A stretch of 64,000 bases of DNA from Hylemonella gracilis str. Niagara R (GTDB taxonomy: Bacteria > Pseudomonadota > Gammaproteobacteria > Burkholderiales > Burkholderiaceae_C): contig NZ_JEMG01000001.1 in the NCBI RefSeq assembly GCF_000600295.1, positions 3,074,311 through 3,138,310 on the forward strand, given 5' to 3'. This document shows, piece after piece, positions 1 through 10,502 of the stretch. The notes beneath the pieces are model-generated. The model saw only the letters and a program-made list of their open reading frames with translations. It ran no database searches and was not told the origin of the DNA. Both the position numbers and the translations under genes were made by a program. Positions within the stretch are counted from its first letter, which is position 1. Every line of letters begins with the position of its first letter.

Positions 1-181
1 TCAAATTTTCGTCGCGATCAAGTCGGCCGTCAGAAATTCTTCTCGCGGGCTTCACCGGCCTGTCATGCCACCAGGCATGCACACTTGTTCGCTCCCTCTG
101 ATGCAGCGCGCATCACCAGAACAACTCCAGCGCCTCTCCCCCTGATAATGCGGCTTTGCTTTCTCTCGTCAGAAGAACACC

Positions 182-1843
182 ATGGCTCAATACGTTTTCT
201 CCATGAACCGCCTCGGCAAGATCGTGCCGCCGAAGCGGCAGATCCTCAAGGACATTTCTCTGTCCTTCTTCCCAGGGGCCAAGATCGGGGTGCTGGGCCT
301 CAACGGCTCGGGCAAATCCACCTTGCTCAAGATCATGGCTGGGGTCGATAAGGAGTTCGAGGGCGAGGCCATCCCGATGTCCGGCCTCAAGATCGGCTAT
401 TTGCCGCAGGAGCCGCAGCTCAACCCCGAAGAAACCGTGCGACAGGCCGTAGAGAGCGGCATGGGAGAGACCAAGGCAGCGCAAGCTCGCCTGGAAGAAG
501 TCTACGCCGCCTACGCGGATGAGAACGCCGACTTCGACGCGCTCGCCGCTGAGCAGGCCAAGCTGGAAGCCATCATCGCCACCGCCGGCGACGCAGGCGA
601 CCATCAGCTCGAAATCGCCGCCGACGCCTTGCGCCTGCCCCCCTGGGACGCCGTGATCGGCAAACTCTCTGGCGGCGAAAAGCGTCGCGTGGCCCTGTGC
701 CGGCTGCTGCTGTCCAAGCCCGACATGCTGCTCCTGGACGAACCGACCAACCACTTGGACGCAGAGTCCGTGGACTGGCTGGAGCAATTCCTCTCGCGCT
801 TCTCCGGAACCGTGGTGGCCATCACCCACGATCGCTATTTCCTGGACAACGCCGCCGAGTGGATTCTTGAACTGGACCGCGGCCGCGGCATCCCCTACAA
901 GGGCAACTACAGCACCTGGCTGGAACAGAAGGAAGCGCGCCTGGAGCAGGAGCAACGCACCGAAGATGCGCGCACCAAGGCCATGAAGAAGGAGTTGGAG
1001 TGGGCACGCCAGAACCCCAAGGGCCGCCAGGCCAAGAGCAAGGCGCGTCTGGCTCGCTTCGAGGAGTTGAGCGACCACGAATACCAGCAGCGCAACGAGA
1101 CGCAGGAAATCTTTATCCCTGTGGCCGAACGCCTCGGCACCGAGGTCATTGAATTCGAGGGCGTGTCCAAGTCCTTCGGGGACCGCCTGCTGATCGACAA
1201 CCTGAGCTTCAAGATTCCCGCCGGCGCCATCGTGGGCATCATCGGCCCCAACGGCGCCGGTAAATCGACCCTGTTCAAGATGATTGCCGGGCGTGAGCAA
1301 CCCGACAGCGGCACCGTGAAGATCGGCAAAACGGTCAAACTGTCCTTCGTGGACCAGAGCCGCGACGACCTGGCCGATGAGAAAACCGTCTGGGAGGACA
1401 TCTCCGGCGGCCTGGACATCATCACCGTGGGCAAGTTCCAGATGCCCAGCCGCGCCTATTGCGGTCGTTTCAACTTCAACGGTGGCGACCAGCAGAAGCG
1501 GGTAGGCACGCTGTCGGGCGGTGAGCGCGGCCGCCTGCACCTGGCCAAGACCTTGATGCAGGGCGCCAACGTGCTGCTGCTGGACGAGCCATCGAACGAC
1601 CTGGACGTGGAAACCCTGCGGGCGCTCGAAGACGCGCTGCTGGAGTTCGCCGGTTCGGTCATGGTCATCAGCCACGACCGCTGGTTCCTCGACCGCATTT
1701 GTACCCACATCCTGGCCGCCGAGGGCGACAGTCAGTGGGTCTTCTTCGATGGCAACTACCAGGAATACGAAGCCGACAAGAAGAAGCGTCTGGGCGAGGA
1801 AGGCGCGGCGCCGAAGCGCGTGCGTTTCAAGGCGCTGAAGTAA
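182..1843 (+). CDS. ettA: Energy-dependent translational throttle protein EttA (ABC-F ATPase)
   Basis: A 553-residue soluble ABC-F protein with two tandem ATPase domains and no membrane segments. EttA binds the ribosomal E site and gates early translation according to ATP/ADP level. Domain 1 has Walker A GLNGSGKST (about residue 39) and signature LSGGEKRR. Domain 2 has Walker A GPNGAGKST and signature LSGGERGR. The inter-domain linker is rich in charged residues, as expected for the P-site tRNA interaction motif. Length matches the family (about 555). The start ATG follows an AGAAGA-type ribosome site. Long ORFs on the opposite strand here are shadows. Confidence 0.96.
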   Translation: MAQYVFSMNRLGKIVPPKRQILKDISLSFFPGAKIGVLGLNGSGKSTLLKIMAGVDKEFEGEAIPMSGLKIGYLPQEPQLNPEETVRQAVESGMGETKAAQARLEEVYAAYADENADFDALAAEQAKLEAIIATAGDAGDHQLEIAADALRLPPWDAVIGKLSGGEKRRVALCRLLLSKPDMLLLDEPTNHLDAESVDWLEQFLSRFSGTVVAITHDRYFLDNAAEWILELDRGRGIPYKGNYSTWLEQKEARLEQEQRTEDARTKAMKKELEWARQNPKGRQAKSKARLARFEELSDHEYQQRNETQEIFIPVAERLGTEVIEFEGVSKSFGDRLLIDNLSFKIPAGAIVGIIGPNGAGKSTLFKMIAGREQPDSGTVKIGKTVKLSFVDQSRDDLADEKTVWEDISGGLDIITVGKFQMPSRAYCGRFNFNGGDQQKRVGTLSGGERGRLHLAKTLMQGANVLLLDEPSNDLDVETLRALEDALLEFAGSVMVISHDRWFLDRICTHILAAEGDSQWVFFDGNYQEYEADKKKRLGEEGAAPKRVRFKALK

Positions 1844-1864
1844 GCGCCCAGCACTTGCACTCCA

Positions 1865-1894
1865 TCCATAACTGTATAAAAATACAGTTATGGA
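1865..1894. promoter_or_regulatory. LexA (SOS) operator inside a perfect 13-bp inverted repeat
   Basis: CTGTATAAAAATACAG at 1872-1887 fits the CTGT-N8-ACAG LexA consensus exactly. It sits inside a longer perfect inverted repeat: arms 1865-1877 and 1882-1894 around AAAA. The right arm covers the ATG at 1890 of the downstream gene, so LexA binding would overlap the start codon and no standard ribosome site fits between box and start. Confidence 0.85.
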
Positions 1895-3188
1895 TGAGTT
1901 TCAAATTCCTCTTCGCGCCATCAAGGGCCGGGGCGTCGCCACCCGCAACGCCCATCGCTTCGAGAAGGTTTCGCGCACGGCGTTTGACGATGGCTGGTCC
2001 GACATGCCCGATTCGGACGACGGTTCCTCAAGCCGACGGGCCAAATCGTCCGATCTCCCGTCTGCCGAGCCCGCAGCGGCACCCGAACCCCCAGCGCCTC
2101 CGACGGAAGTCCGCTGGGAAGACGCCCGCAGCGCCCTGGCGCGCAACGACTCCCCCGACCTCCCCTTTACCCAGTCCATCAACCCTTACCGGGGCTGCGA
2201 GCATGGCTGCAGTTATTGTTACGCCCGCCCCACGCACAGCTATCTGAATCTCTCGCCCGGGCTGGACTTCGAGCGCATCATCATCGCCAAGCGCGGACTG
2301 GCCGAACGCCTGCGCGAGGAAATCTCCTCCCCCTCCTACAAACCCAGCCTCATCGTCATCGGCTCGGCCACGGATTGCTACCAGCCGGTGGAACGTGAAC
2401 TCCGGCTCACGCGAGCCCTCATCGAGGTGCTCGGTGCGGCACGGCATCCGTTCGCGCTCATCACCAAATCCAGCACCGTCGAACGCGACCTCGATCTGCT
2501 GGCGCCGCTGGCCCAGGCCGGCCTGGCCGCCGTGCACATCACCATCACCACGCTGGACGCGGCGCTGACCCGCAAGCTGGAGCCCCGTGCCGCCAGTCCT
2601 CAACGTCGCCTGCGCACCATCCGCACACTGGCTGCTGCCGGCGTTCCCGTGGGAATCAGCGTGGCGCCGCAAATCCCCTTCATCAACGAAGACATGGAAC
2701 AGGTGCTGGCCGCCGCCGCTCAGGCCGGGGCACGCAGCGCCTTCTACAGCGTGCTGCGCCTGCCCTGGGAATTGAACGACATCTTCCAGCAATGGCTGCA
2801 GACGCATTACCCCGATCGGGCCGAGCGTGTCATGGCCAGGATGCGCGAGATGCGGGGCGGCAGAAACTACGACAGCAACTTCGCGACGCGAATGAATGGC
2901 AGCGGAACCTGGGCGGAATTGATCGCCCAGCGCTTTCAGAAGGCCTGCGCGCGCCACGGACTGATGGCCGCTTCACGTCCGCCCCGGATCTCACGCCAGC
3001 CTCAAGCTGGCGTCAAACCGGACGCACAGCCGCTGGAAATGCCAACCGAAGCATCCCTCTTCCTTGCCCCCACCACCGAACCAGGCCCGATGGCAGCGAG
3101 TCTGCATCGTCCCTATGCCGCCCGCTATGCGCCAGACTTCAGCCAGTTTCGACCGGGCTTGGCTGCGGGACAGGCGAGTCTTTTCTGA
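1890..3188 (+). CDS. PA0069-family radical SAM protein, SOS-controlled
   Basis: A 432-residue radical SAM protein. The cluster-binding motif CEHGCSYCYARPTHSY (CxxxCxxC type) lies near residue 105, in the sequence class of PA0069/Rv2578c. The first 80 residues are a low-complexity acidic/proline region; the C-terminal 60 residues are also proline-rich. The substrate of this family is unknown to me. The ATG at 1890 is preceded by a perfect LexA box that overlaps the start, so the gene is probably derepressed by DNA damage. From memory, PA0069 is in the Pseudomonas aeruginosa LexA regulon, which agrees. The true start could be slightly downstream because no clear Shine-Dalgarno precedes 1890. 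Confidence 0.88.
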   Translation: MDEFQIPLRAIKGRGVATRNAHRFEKVSRTAFDDGWSDMPDSDDGSSSRRAKSSDLPSAEPAAAPEPPAPPTEVRWEDARSALARNDSPDLPFTQSINPYRGCEHGCSYCYARPTHSYLNLSPGLDFERIIIAKRGLAERLREEISSPSYKPSLIVIGSATDCYQPVERELRLTRALIEVLGAARHPFALITKSSTVERDLDLLAPLAQAGLAAVHITITTLDAALTRKLEPRAASPQRRLRTIRTLAAAGVPVGISVAPQIPFINEDMEQVLAAAAQAGARSAFYSVLRLPWELNDIFQQWLQTHYPDRAERVMARMREMRGGRNYDSNFATRMNGSGTWAELIAQRFQKACARHGLMAASRPPRISRQPQAGVKPDAQPLEMPTEASLFLAPTTEPGPMAASLHRPYAARYAPDFSQFRPGLAAGQASLF

Positions 3189-3515
3189 ATACGCCTGAAC
3201 ACGATCAAGCCCCGCGACTGCTCCGAAGCATCCACACCATTCCCGGACAAGAATCGATCAAGTGTTGTGCAGGTCTTGCTTGAAATTTGGAACATGTACA
3301 AAGCCTTGATGCACATCGACATGCCATGTCGGTACGCACCGTCGAGCACTCATGAATAGCCCACCCCATCATTCGGCTCAGCAGGCCCAAGCCCAACTGG
3401 GCGACAGGATGATGCTCTGCGCCAACGTGGCAAGCGCCTTGGCCGCACGGTCCTTGCAGGTGCATCCGATCTGAAACCAGCGTCGAAGCCAGAGACCCCC
3501 TCGCCAACAAGCTCT
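3189..3515. other. Intergenic stretch without a recognisable gene
   Basis: About 327 bp between two convergent genes. I see only short overlapping ORFs without family features and no clear terminator hairpin. Confidence 0.5.
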
Positions 3516-3953
3516 TCAATCCCGCACGATCAGAACCGGCAAGGGCGAATGCGTCAGAACACGCTGGGCCACGCTGCCCAGCACCAGCTTTTCCAGGCCG
3601 CGCCGCCCATGCGAGCCCATCACGATCAGATCAGCCCCATGCGCCTGAGCAGCGTCGATGATGCCGCGCCAGATCGCGTGCGCCTGCACCACCTCGGTCC
3701 TTGCCTCCACCCCAGCAGCGGCCAAGGCAGCTTGCGCGGCGGTCACCACTTCCCGAGCTTCTGTCTCAGCGGCCATCAGGTACTCGGCCTGCCCATAGGC
3801 AAAATCGCCACCCAAGCCCGTGAAAGGGTAGGGATCGATCACATAGACCGCCGAGACCCGACAACCGAAGGCCTGCGCCAGCCCTGCGGCCTTCTCCACC
3901 GCTTTTTGTGCCGTGGGCGAGCCGTCGACCGGGATCAGAATGTGCTTGAACAT
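3516..3953 (-). CDS. Universal stress protein (UspA family)
   Basis: A 145-residue single-domain Usp. The N-terminus MFKHILIPVDGSPTAQKAV is the classic strand-1/loop. The C-terminal ATP-binding motif is GSHGRRGLEKLVLGSVAQR, which fits the G-2x-G-9x-G(S/T) pattern, so it probably binds ATP. The reading frame extends further upstream to 3986, but the ATG at 3953 is preceded by AGGAGG at ideal spacing and gives the family N-terminus. It is a cytoplasmic stress-survival factor; the exact role is not predictable. It stands alone, with no operon partner. Confidence 0.93.
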   Translation of the reverse strand: MFKHILIPVDGSPTAQKAVEKAAGLAQAFGCRVSAVYVIDPYPFTGLGGDFAYGQAEYLMAAETEAREVVTAAQAALAAAGVEARTEVVQAHAIWRGIIDAAQAHGADLIVMGSHGRRGLEKLVLGSVAQRVLTHSPLPVLIVRD

Positions 3954-4112
3954 GGAACCTCCTGTGACAAGACAAGATTGCGACAATCGCGGACTGCATG
4001 GCCATTCTGCACATCTTCCAGTCTGAGCTCCACCTGCATGGTGCCTGGTTGATGCACCTCAAAAATCCCGCAAATTCAGTGATGGAGGGTGATTGCCCCT
4101 ACACTTCGAACG

Positions 4113-4691
4113 ATGAGTAACACGGACAACGTCAACCGCCCCGCTGACGCTTCTGCTGAAGAACAGGCCCCGAAATTCAAGATCTTCCTCAATGGCAAGG
4201 AGGAAGAATTCGAACCCGAGAACACGCCCGAGCCGGACACCCCGCTGCTGTGGGTGCTGCGCGAGCAGCTCGGTCTGACCGGCACGAAATACGGTTGCGG
4301 CATCGCGCAGTGCGGTGCCTGTACCGTCCACATCGATGACGCGCCGGTGCGCAGCTGCGTCATCCCCATCGCTTCCATCGCCCCGGAGCAGAAGATCACC
4401 ACCATCGAAGGCCTCTCGCGCAATGGCACCCACCAGGTGCAGCGCGCCTGGCAGATGCTGGACGTGCCCCAGTGTGGCTTCTGCCAGAGCGGCATGATCA
4501 TGGCTGCCGCGGCCCTGCTGCGGCAGAACCCCAACCCGAGCGATGCGGACATCGACGCGGCCATCACCAACATCTGCCGCTGCGGCAGCTACAACCGAGT
4601 GCGTCTGGCCATCCGAGTCGCCTCGCAGGTCCGTACCCGCCGAACCCCACTCCCCCAGGACAATGCCGCATCGAAAGGAAGCGCCCAATGA
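4113..4691 (+). CDS. (2Fe-2S)-binding subunit of a molybdenum hydroxylase (IorA-like)
   Basis: A small iron-sulfur subunit of the xanthine dehydrogenase family, about 192 residues. The plant-type ferredoxin cluster is [14 protein letters not shown] and the second cluster is CGFCQSGM...CRCGSY, the usual CxxC-x31-CxC pattern. It passes electrons from the Mo subunit encoded next, with which it overlaps by ATGA, so the two are translationally coupled. The family includes isoquinoline 1-oxidoreductase and aldehyde dehydrogenases; the substrate here is not determined. The start is uncertain: ATG 4113 (MSNTDN) is chosen, and a GTG at 4089 is also in frame. Confidence 0.9.
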   Translation: MSNTDNVNRPADASAEEQAPKFKIFLNGKEEEFEPENTPEPDTPLLWVLREQLGLTGTKYGCGIAQCGACTVHIDDAPVRSCVIPIASIAPEQKITTIEGLSRNGTHQVQRAWQMLDVPQCGFCQSGMIMAAAALLRQNPNPSDADIDAAITNICRCGSYNRVRLAIRVASQVRTRRTPLPQDNAASKGSAQ

Positions 4692-7336
4692 GCCAGGCGT
4701 CTACCCAAGAGCGCACCACCACGGGCGCTGAACTGTCCCGCCGCGATTTCCTCGTCACAGTGGGTTCAGCAGGCGGTGGGCTTGCCGTCAGCGTCACGGT
4801 GGGCGCCGGCCTGGGCCTCCATGCACCCGAGGCAAACGCAGTGACCGAGCAAGGAGAGGTCAATGCCTGGGTCTACATCCGCCCCGATGACAGTGTACTC
4901 ATCCGCATCGTGCGCGCCGAGTCCGGTCAAGGCACGCTGACGGGTCTGGCCCAGCTCGTGGCCGAGGAATTGGAATGCGACTGGGTGCGCGTGAGCGTGG
5001 AATACCCCACCCCCAGCGAGAGCCTGGCGCGCAATCGCGCTTGGGGCAGTTTCAGCACCGTGGGCAGTCGCAGCATCCGGGACTCGCAAGAACCCCTGCG
5101 CCGTGGCGGCGCGGTTGCGCGCACCCTGCTGGTCCAGGCTGCGGCCCGGGCCTGGGGCGTGCCCATGGAGGAATGCGCGGTGCACCGGGGGGTCATCACG
5201 CACACGCCCAGCAACCGCAAGACTGTTTATGGCCGTGTCGCCTACGCGGCCAGCCAGCTGTCAGCTCCCAAGCCCGAAAGCATTCCGCTCAAGGACCCAA
5301 GGAACTGGAAGCTGCTTGGGCAACGCATGTTGCGCCTGGACACTTTCCTCAAAACCAACGGCGCACAAGACTACGCAACCGACCTCAACTTCAAGGACAT
5401 CTACCACGCCGCGATCAAGGTCTGCCCCGTGCCTGGCGGCCGCTTGAAGCGTTTCGAAGCCAAGGAGGCCCAGGAACGACCGGGTGTGCAGCGAGTGCTG
5501 CGCATCGGCAACAACGCGGTCGCCGTCGTCGCCAATCAATGGTGGCGTGCCCACAGTGCGCTGGATGCAATGACCATCGAGTGGGACTACGGTCCCAACG
5601 CGAACGTGCAACAGGCCGACATCGAGACGAAGCTGCGCACCGCCTTGTCAGACACCCCCACCAGCACCGGCCACCACCACGGCGGCGCCCCGGCTGCGAT
5701 CGTCAAGGACATCCACGACACGGACCGCCGTGTCGAGGCCATCTACAGCTATCCCGCCCAGCACCACGCCACGATGGAGCCCATGAGCGCGACCGCGCGC
5801 TGGACCCGCACGGGCTGCATCGTCTGGGCGCCCACCCAGGACGCCGAAGCCGCGCTGGCCGCCGTGGCGGCCGTGGCTGAGCTGCCCATCGACAAATGTG
5901 AGTTCCACCGCCTGGTGCCGGGCGGTAGCTTCGGACGCCGTGCCTACCATGACGTGATCGTCCAGGCCGTGCAAATCGCCCGCAACCTGCCCGGCTCCGT
6001 GATCAAGCTGGCCTGGTCACGCGAGGAGGACATGCAACACGGCCCCATCCACCCACCCAGCATGGCCAAGCTGAGCGCCAGCCTGTCGCGAGGCGGCATG
6101 CCGCGTGGCGTGCACCTGCGCATCGCGGGTGCGCCGGTCACGCTGCCACGCAGCCCCTACGACCCGCCCACCCCCTACGCCGCACAGCGCGCCTACTACC
6201 TCGGCCTGCTGCCCGACGCGGCCGCCTTGCCTGACCCCAGCGCCTTGGAAGCCAAGGACGGCGCGAAAGACAACAAGCAGCCAGCGACTGCACCCGAGGC
6301 CGCAGCGCCTCAGCCGCCGCAAGGCATGACGCCCGGTACGACCAGCCCATCCGAGCCTGCACCAGCTCCGGAAGCGCCGCCAGAAGCGCCAAAACGGGGG
6401 GGCTTTTTCAGTTTCCTGTTTGGCGGCCGCAAGGAGAGCCAGCCCGAGGCAGCTGCACCTGCGCCAGCCCCGACGGCCCCAGTGATGGGCACGGGCACGG
6501 GCACGGCGGAAAGCGTGGTCGAGCCTTTGCCGGCGCCGTCCACGCCAACACCCATCACCAGCAGCCTGCCCCGGACGACCGGGCCTGTGGCGCCAGCCCA
6601 GGCTACGGCCCTGCTGACCGCGAATGACAGCGCCTGCGGCTACCGTTTCGATCAATTGCTGATCGACCATGTGCAGCGCGATCTGCATGCCCCAACCGGC
6701 TGGTGGCGTGGTGCCCACCTCAACCCCAACACCTTCTACCTGGAAAGCTTCATCGACGAAATCGCCGCCACCAGCGGGCAAGACCCCTTGGCCCTGCGCC
6801 GTGCGCTGCTGGCGGGCCAAGCGCGCCGCCTGGCTGTGCTGGACGCCGTGGCACGGCAGGTCGGCTGGGGCAAACCCGCGCCAGCACGCGTGCACCGTGG
6901 CTTGGCCCAAGTCATGGGCATGGGCAGTTACCTGGCCGCTTGTGCAGAGGTGTCCGTCAGTCAGGATGCGAACAGCCGGGGCCGGCTCAAGATCCACCGT
7001 GTCGTGGTCGCCATCGACTGCGGCCACGCGGTGAACCCGCAGCAGATCGAGGCCCAGGTGGAAAGCTCACTCGCCTTCGGGCTCTCGGCCGCCCTGTACG
7101 GCAAGATCAGTTTCCAGAACGGTGCCATTCAGCAGCAGAACCTGGACCGATACCACGTCCTGCGCTTGGCGGACATGCCGCCGGTGCAGACCATCGTGAT
7201 GCCCTCGGGTGGCTTCTGGGGCGGCGTGAGCGAACCCGCCACGGCTCTGGCCGCGCCAGCCCTGTGCAACGCCGTGTTCGCGGCCACGGGCAAGCGCATC
7301 CGGGAACTGCCGTTGGCCAATCAGCTCGGCACCTGA
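4688..7336 (+). CDS. Molybdopterin-binding subunit of a molybdenum hydroxylase (IorB-like), with proline/alanine-rich insert
   Basis: Large subunit of about 882 residues. The N-terminus carries a twin-arginine signal ([15 protein letters not shown]) followed by AVSVTVGAG, so the enzyme is probably exported folded by Tat to the periplasm. Typical IorB segments follow, such as [23 protein letters not shown] and a C-terminal [13 protein letters not shown] and [11 protein letters not shown]. Oddly, residues about 517-637 are a Pro/Ala/Thr-rich low-complexity insert containing [14 protein letters not shown], between conserved regions. It forms a dimer with the preceding 2Fe-2S subunit. No XdhC-type maturation gene is adjacent. 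The substrate is unknown. Confidence 0.88.
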   Translation: MSQASTQERTTTGAELSRRDFLVTVGSAGGGLAVSVTVGAGLGLHAPEANAVTEQGEVNAWVYIRPDDSVLIRIVRAESGQGTLTGLAQLVAEELECDWVRVSVEYPTPSESLARNRAWGSFSTVGSRSIRDSQEPLRRGGAVARTLLVQAAARAWGVPMEECAVHRGVITHTPSNRKTVYGRVAYAASQLSAPKPESIPLKDPRNWKLLGQRMLRLDTFLKTNGAQDYATDLNFKDIYHAAIKVCPVPGGRLKRFEAKEAQERPGVQRVLRIGNNAVAVVANQWWRAHSALDAMTIEWDYGPNANVQQADIETKLRTALSDTPTSTGHHHGGAPAAIVKDIHDTDRRVEAIYSYPAQHHATMEPMSATARWTRTGCIVWAPTQDAEAALAAVAAVAELPIDKCEFHRLVPGGSFGRRAYHDVIVQAVQIARNLPGSVIKLAWSREEDMQHGPIHPPSMAKLSASLSRGGMPRGVHLRIAGAPVTLPRSPYDPPTPYAAQRAYYLGLLPDAAALPDPSALEAKDGAKDNKQPATAPEAAAPQPPQGMTPGTTSPSEPAPAPEAPPEAPKRGGFFSFLFGGRKESQPEAAAPAPAPTAPVMGTGTGTAESVVEPLPAPSTPTPITSSLPRTTGPVAPAQATALLTANDSACGYRFDQLLIDHVQRDLHAPTGWWRGAHLNPNTFYLESFIDEIAATSGQDPLALRRALLAGQARRLAVLDAVARQVGWGKPAPARVHRGLAQVMGMGSYLAACAEVSVSQDANSRGRLKIHRVVVAIDCGHAVNPQQIEAQVESSLAFGLSAALYGKISFQNGAIQQQNLDRYHVLRLADMPPVQTIVMPSGGFWGGVSEPATALAAPALCNAVFAATGKRIRELPLANQLGT

Positions 7337-7431
7337 ACACGGTGGGGATGGCATGGCCCGCGCAGACGCGCGGGCCACGGCGGCATCAGGCAGACGCGCT
7401 CACTGGGCCAAGAGACCCCGCGCGTTCACGC

Positions 7432-7884
7432 TCACTTCTGCGCCGTCAGCTCAGCCAGTTGCTTGCGTAAGGCTTTTTCCTCGGTGAAACGCGCCGTGGC
7501 CTCGCGCGCCACCGCCAGCGAACCGATCAAAGCACCCGTCGCATCGCTCACCATCGAAAAGCTCATTTCCACGTAGATGGATTCCGTGGTCTTGTGCAGG
7601 GACCGCGTCATCATCGCCGCGCGCCCAGGTTTGACACCGCCCCGCGCGATGGCTTGGTCAAATCCATCCCAGTGTGCCTTGCGCATGCGCTCGGGGATGA
7701 TGAGATCCAGGCTCTGCCCCATGGCCTCCTGTGCGCTCCAGCCAAACACCTGCTCGGCCCCTGCATTCCAATAACGGATGATGCCCTCCAGGTCACAGAA
7801 CACCAGTGCTTCCGGAATGCCGCGCAGCAAGGACGGCGCCAACGTCTCCAGAGCCCAGTCGGCGGGAATGTTGCGTGAGGTCAT
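7432..7884 (-). CDS. PAS domain protein
   Basis: A 150-residue protein that is a single PAS domain: RGIPEALVFCDLEGIIRYWNAGAEQVFGWSAQEAMGQ is the PAS core and LIGSLAVAREATARF the PAC end. A short charged coiled coil closes the C-terminus. There is no output domain, so it probably works in trans or binds a ligand. An AAGGAG ribosome site precedes the ATG. It lies just downstream of a chemotaxis transducer on the same strand, so a functional link is possible but not shown. Confidence 0.85.
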   Translation of the reverse strand: MTSRNIPADWALETLAPSLLRGIPEALVFCDLEGIIRYWNAGAEQVFGWSAQEAMGQSLDLIIPERMRKAHWDGFDQAIARGGVKPGRAAMMTRSLHKTTESIYVEMSFSMVSDATGALIGSLAVAREATARFTEEKALRKQLAELTAQK

Positions 7885-7956
7885 GTTCAGTCTCCTTCTT
7901 ATGGTTCACGGTCGCGACCCAAACTCAGCGCGACCGACGCGGCGAGGTTAGCAAAC

Positions 7957-9450
7957 TCAGGCCGCTGCCTCACCATCGGACGACAGCGTTCGGGCCACGG
8001 CCTGCACCTGGTCCGCCACTTCCTGCATGGCACGCCCGGCTTCCTCCACCAAACGGTTGCCCTGCTGCACCTGCCCTGCGGACGCGGCGATCAACTGCTT
8101 GATCTCCTTGGCCGCCGCTGCGCTACGCCCAGCGAGCGAGCGCACTTCTGCCGCCACAACGGCGAAGCCGCGCCCCTGGTCCCCGGCCCGCGCCGCCTCG
8201 ACGGCGGCGTTGAGAGCGAGGATGTTGGTCTGAAAGGCAATGCTGTCGATCACATTGACGATCTCGCCGATCTCTCGGCTGCCGTCGTTGATGCCGCGCA
8301 TCGCCTCCACCACCTGGGTGAAGACCGTGTTGCTGCGGGTGGCGGCTTCCTTCATGCGATCGGCCAACAGCCGCGCCTGTTGCCGCGCCTCGACCTGGCC
8401 CTCCAAGGGAGGGACCTGCTCTATGCGCGCCGCCAAGGACGGGCGCGGTCGCGACGGCGTCTCCTCGCGCGCCAGTTGCATGCGCACTTCCTGCTCAATC
8501 TCGCGACGCAACTCCAGCTTCACTTCTCGCCGCAATTGCTGTTCGCGCTCCGCCCCGATCCGCACCTGAACCGCAACGTGGGCAGGCTGCTCCTCTTGCC
8601 CGGCATCCCATGCACCGGGCGGGATCGCGGCACGCGTGCCCTGCATCTCCCGCGTAGCTGCCATTTCATTCAGCACCCGCTCACGCCCATGTGCTGCGGC
8701 AAGTTGCACGCCCTGCCGCGCGCCCGCACGCAGGCGCCAGAGCAGGCCAGCACTCCACAGCAATGTGAAGGCCCCCAGCGCCAAGCCCAAATACAGCAAA
8801 CGGCCGCGCATGGTGTCTGCGTCATCGCGTTCGACGTTGCGACGTTGCTGTGTCCCCAGGTCCTGAATCGAAGTTCGCAGAGCGTTGAGGGCTGGCAAGG
8901 TTTCGCTGATGAACAGCAGTGCTGCCTCGGGATACAGTCGTTCCTGCACCAGCTTCTCCACCCTTGCAACGGAGGCCTCGTGGGCGCCACGCTGGGTCTG
9001 CAAGGCCAGCAACACCGTGTTTTCGGCCTCCAGGCCGACCATCTGGCGCGGACTGCCAGCCGCGCCGTTGGCGCCGCTGCCCTGCGTGAGCGCGCGCAAG
9101 GCCTCGTCAATGCGGCGGTTGGCTTGCAACTGCCGGTCGTCTGGCGTGCTCGAAACGCCTGGGGCCGAAGGCAAGGGATCGGTCGGCTGATCGGCGGCAC
9201 CCGCCGGAAAAACAATGGGCGCGGTGATGTGCTCCATGGTGGTCCGCGCCAAGGTTTCGATGCCCGCATTGATCTGCCGTGTAGCCTCTGCGCGGGCCCG
9301 TGCGTGGCCATTCATCCGCGCCTCGGTCTCGGCCATCTGCTGTACCTGCACCGTCACCAGCCACACATACCCCAACCAGAGAAGCACGGGCAGGCCCAGG
9401 GCCAGCCCCAGACGCATGGCATGAAAACTGGTGGGCAAGGGTGGTGACAT
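7957..9450 (-). CDS. Methyl-accepting chemotaxis protein
   Basis: About 497 residues. There is an N-terminal membrane segment ([19 protein letters not shown]), a periplasmic region of about 190 residues with a proline-rich patch, and a second membrane segment ([21 protein letters not shown]). The cytoplasmic signalling tip is highly conserved: [23 protein letters not shown] and [15 protein letters not shown]. No canonical HAMP is obvious; the linker is replaced by a long charged helical region (residues about 270-340). The ATG at 9450 is chosen over 9480 by family position. It would sense an external signal and act on CheA/CheW; the ligand is unknown. Confidence 0.9.
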   Translation of the reverse strand: MSPPLPTSFHAMRLGLALGLPVLLWLGYVWLVTVQVQQMAETEARMNGHARARAEATRQINAGIETLARTTMEHITAPIVFPAGAADQPTDPLPSAPGVSSTPDDRQLQANRRIDEALRALTQGSGANGAAGSPRQMVGLEAENTVLLALQTQRGAHEASVARVEKLVQERLYPEAALLFISETLPALNALRTSIQDLGTQQRRNVERDDADTMRGRLLYLGLALGAFTLLWSAGLLWRLRAGARQGVQLAAAHGRERVLNEMAATREMQGTRAAIPPGAWDAGQEEQPAHVAVQVRIGAEREQQLRREVKLELRREIEQEVRMQLAREETPSRPRPSLAARIEQVPPLEGQVEARQQARLLADRMKEAATRSNTVFTQVVEAMRGINDGSREIGEIVNVIDSIAFQTNILALNAAVEAARAGDQGRGFAVVAAEVRSLAGRSAAAAKEIKQLIAASAGQVQQGNRLVEEAGRAMQEVADQVQAVARTLSSDGEAAA

Positions 9451-9562
9451 GGCGCGGCTTCTACTCGCGATGCGACGCAAGCAGCATCTGGGCCGATTCT
9501 GGCATCAAAGCGCGTTCTTGTTGAAGATTTTTGTCACAACTTCCGACAACGTGCAGAGCCCT

Positions 9563-10381
9563 CTAGTCATCGCGCACGTCGGCCACCACCTCATGACCAA
9601 AATCCGGTCGGTCCAGCCAGGCCAGCAGCTTGCGGGCCGCTGCGGCCGGGCTGTCGAGCAGGCCCGTGCTCTGCAGCAGGTTGAAGCGTTCACGGTCGGG
9701 GAAGGTTGCCGCATCGGCGCCACGCAGTTGGGCCTGCATCTCGGTGTCGATCACGCCCGGTGCGAGCGCGCACACCTTGGCCCCGTGGGGTTTGCGTGCT
9801 TCCTCCAAGGCCACGCAGCGTGTGTAGTGGTCCATCCCTGCTTTGGCCGCGCAATAGACCGCCTGCGAGGCCATGGGCCGACGCCCCAGGCCCGAAGAGA
9901 CGTTGAGGATCTTGCGCCGCGTGCCGTGCACCTCGGCCCAGCGCTCGGTGGCGCCGAGAAAAGCCGCGCTCAACGCCATGGGGGCTTCCAGATCCACGCG
10001 CAAGGCTTGCGAGATTTCCTCGGGTGTGAGCGTCGACAAGGGGGCGATGCCGGGAATCACGCCCGCGTTGTTGATCAAGGTGGCGCTGGCGTAACTGCCA
10101 CCGTCCTGCTCCCGCAACCAGCGCGCCAGCGCATTGCCGGCCTCCACACTGCGGCTGAGGTCCAGCGGCCACTGCATCAGGGTGAAGCCGGTCTTGCGCA
10201 CCTGCTGCGCCTGGTCGGCCAGGGCATCGTTGACACCGCGCGAGATGCACAAGAGATGCAGATGACGCTGATCCGGATGCCCCGGGTCGTATTGCGCGAT
10301 AAGTTGGCCAGCCATCGCGAGGCCAAGGCCGCGCGTGGCGCCAGTCAAGACGATCAAATCCATTTTGTGCATGGCAGACAT
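9563..10381 (-). CDS. SDR family NAD(P)-dependent oxidoreductase
   Basis: A classical short-chain dehydrogenase. The cofactor motif TGATRGLG is near the N-terminus, then NNAGV, then the active-site Ser in ILNVSSGLG and YCAAK (catalytic Tyr-x-x-x-Lys). The arrangement recalls sepiapterin/benzil reductase-like SDRs. Three ATGs are close together (10381, 10372, 10363); all keep the Rossmann fold and I take the first. The frame runs on to 10453, but that extension lacks family similarity. The substrate is unknown. Confidence 0.88.
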   Translation of the reverse strand: MSAMHKMDLIVLTGATRGLGLAMAGQLIAQYDPGHPDQRHLHLLCISRGVNDALADQAQQVRKTGFTLMQWPLDLSRSVEAGNALARWLREQDGGSYASATLINNAGVIPGIAPLSTLTPEEISQALRVDLEAPMALSAAFLGATERWAEVHGTRRKILNVSSGLGRRPMASQAVYCAAKAGMDHYTRCVALEEARKPHGAKVCALAPGVIDTEMQAQLRGADAATFPDRERFNLLQSTGLLDSPAAAARKLLAWLDRPDFGHEVVADVRDD

Positions 10382-10502
10382 CCGACGGATCAGACCGTCG
10401 ATTGAACCAAGAATACCGGCCCCATTAAACCGGAGTATCCGTTCGCGTCGCATGCAAATGTGGAATGTTCAAATCTTCCACGATCGGATGCATCACGGGG
10501 GA

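Noticed and set aside
113-1708. Long minus-strand frame (531 aa) across ettA
   Set aside because: It is the reverse of a highly conserved ABC-F gene in GC-rich DNA, and has no family features of its own.
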